Source: Phycisphaeraceae bacterium
GTDB lineage: Bacteria > Planctomycetota > Phycisphaerae > Phycisphaerales > Phycisphaeraceae
Length of the DNA stretch: 13,117 nucleotides
Assembly (NCBI GenBank): GCA_020850375.1
Contig: JADZET010000191.1
Coordinates: 1-13,117 of the forward strand
Direction of reading: 5' to 3'
Under the pieces are notes generated by a model. The model ran no database searches. It worked only from the letters and a program-made list of their open reading frames with translations, and was not told the origin of the DNA. Both the position numbers and the translations under genes were made by a program. Positions within the stretch are counted from its first letter, which is position 1; each line of letters begins with the position of its first letter. This document shows positions 12,920 through 13,117 of this stretch, one piece after another.

Positions 12920-13117
12920 ATCAGCATCTCCTCCAACCAGACGATTTTCAGCTGGAGCTCATCACCGACACCGAATCCGCCGCTGCCGGGGCCTTTCGGC
13001 GGTTGGCCACGGACTACTACGCCGAGATCGGGTGCGGTGACGATGCCAATCCAGCCAAGCTCCTTAAGGGTCTGCTTGGCTGGAAAAGGCAGGATTTGTG
13101 GATAGGGCTATTCGTGC
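12916..13117 (+). CDS. Probable GNAT-family acetyltransferase, N-terminal part (truncated by window edge)
   Basis: The frame opens at ATG 12916 inside the stop of the third methyltransferase (ATGA overlap) and stays open for 67 codons to the window end. The visible part, with strand FQLELITDTE, helix AAAGAFRRLATDYYAEIG, helix ANPAKLLKGLLGWKRQ and strand DLWIGLFV, has the beta-alpha-alpha-beta order of a GNAT N-terminus just before the strand that leads into the acetyl-CoA-binding site. That site (Q/R-x-x-G-x-G/A) lies beyond the window, so the family call is tentative. If correct, the operon would both methylate and acylate its target. Confidence 0.5.
   Translation, partial: MNQHLLQPDDFQLELITDTESAAAGAFRRLATDYYAEIGCGDDANPAKLLKGLLGWKRQDLWIGLFV

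Noticed and set aside
10418..13117. The short ORF plus three methyltransferases considered as a RiPP cluster
   Set aside because: No cyclase, dehydratase, radical SAM, protease or transporter is visible, and the peptide has no known core or leader motif. Kept only as an alternative for the ORF.

Overview
The window reads as chromosome from a high-GC member of the Planctomycetota, probably Phycisphaerae-like. The main evidence is the protein at 595-3144, which has the N-terminal LEPR-XLL signature (IEPRLLMSAD), a dockerin-type pair of Ca-binding loops and a mosaic of extracellular domains. An ECF sigma factor paired with a large membrane-anchored partner fits the same group. This placement is inference from protein style; there is no rRNA or other marker gene in the window.

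Layout. Positions 1-196 hold the start of a LysR regulator (minus strand, running off the left edge) with a good LysR-type operator just upstream. After a roughly 400-base non-coding stretch come the LEPR-XLL surface protein with six C-terminal repeats (595-3144), a strong hairpin, a GT4 glycosyltransferase (3233-4525), a PBP4-type D-Ala-D-Ala carboxypeptidase (4657-6333), a DinB-like protein (6384-6863), a Pmp3/YqaE membrane peptide (7026-7190) and a serine hydrolase of the prolyl-oligopeptidase type (7267-7974). All of these are on the plus strand. They meet a minus-strand sigma/anti-sigma pair (9755 down to 8041) at a 12-bp perfect hairpin that probably terminates transcription from both sides.

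Positions 9756-10695 are poor in genes. They hold the sigma gene's upstream repeats, a decayed C-terminal gene fragment, a cluster of GATCG words, and then an orderly set of expression signals: a TTGACA promoter, a 15-bp palindrome, a consensus Shine-Dalgarno, a 16-codon ORF and a terminator-like hairpin. These lead into a tightly packed run of three different SAM-dependent methyltransferases and the start of a probable GNAT acetyltransferase (10696 to the right edge). Two of the three junctions are ATGA stop/start overlaps, so the genes are probably co-translated. Their third codon positions look less GC-biased than the genes to the left.

The left part is ordinary envelope and housekeeping content, apart from the unusual FKBP-containing surface protein. 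The right part, a small-molecule or macromolecule modification operon behind a possible attenuating leader, is the best candidate for something undescribed. Its substrate cannot be read from the sequence, and the operon continues past the window.
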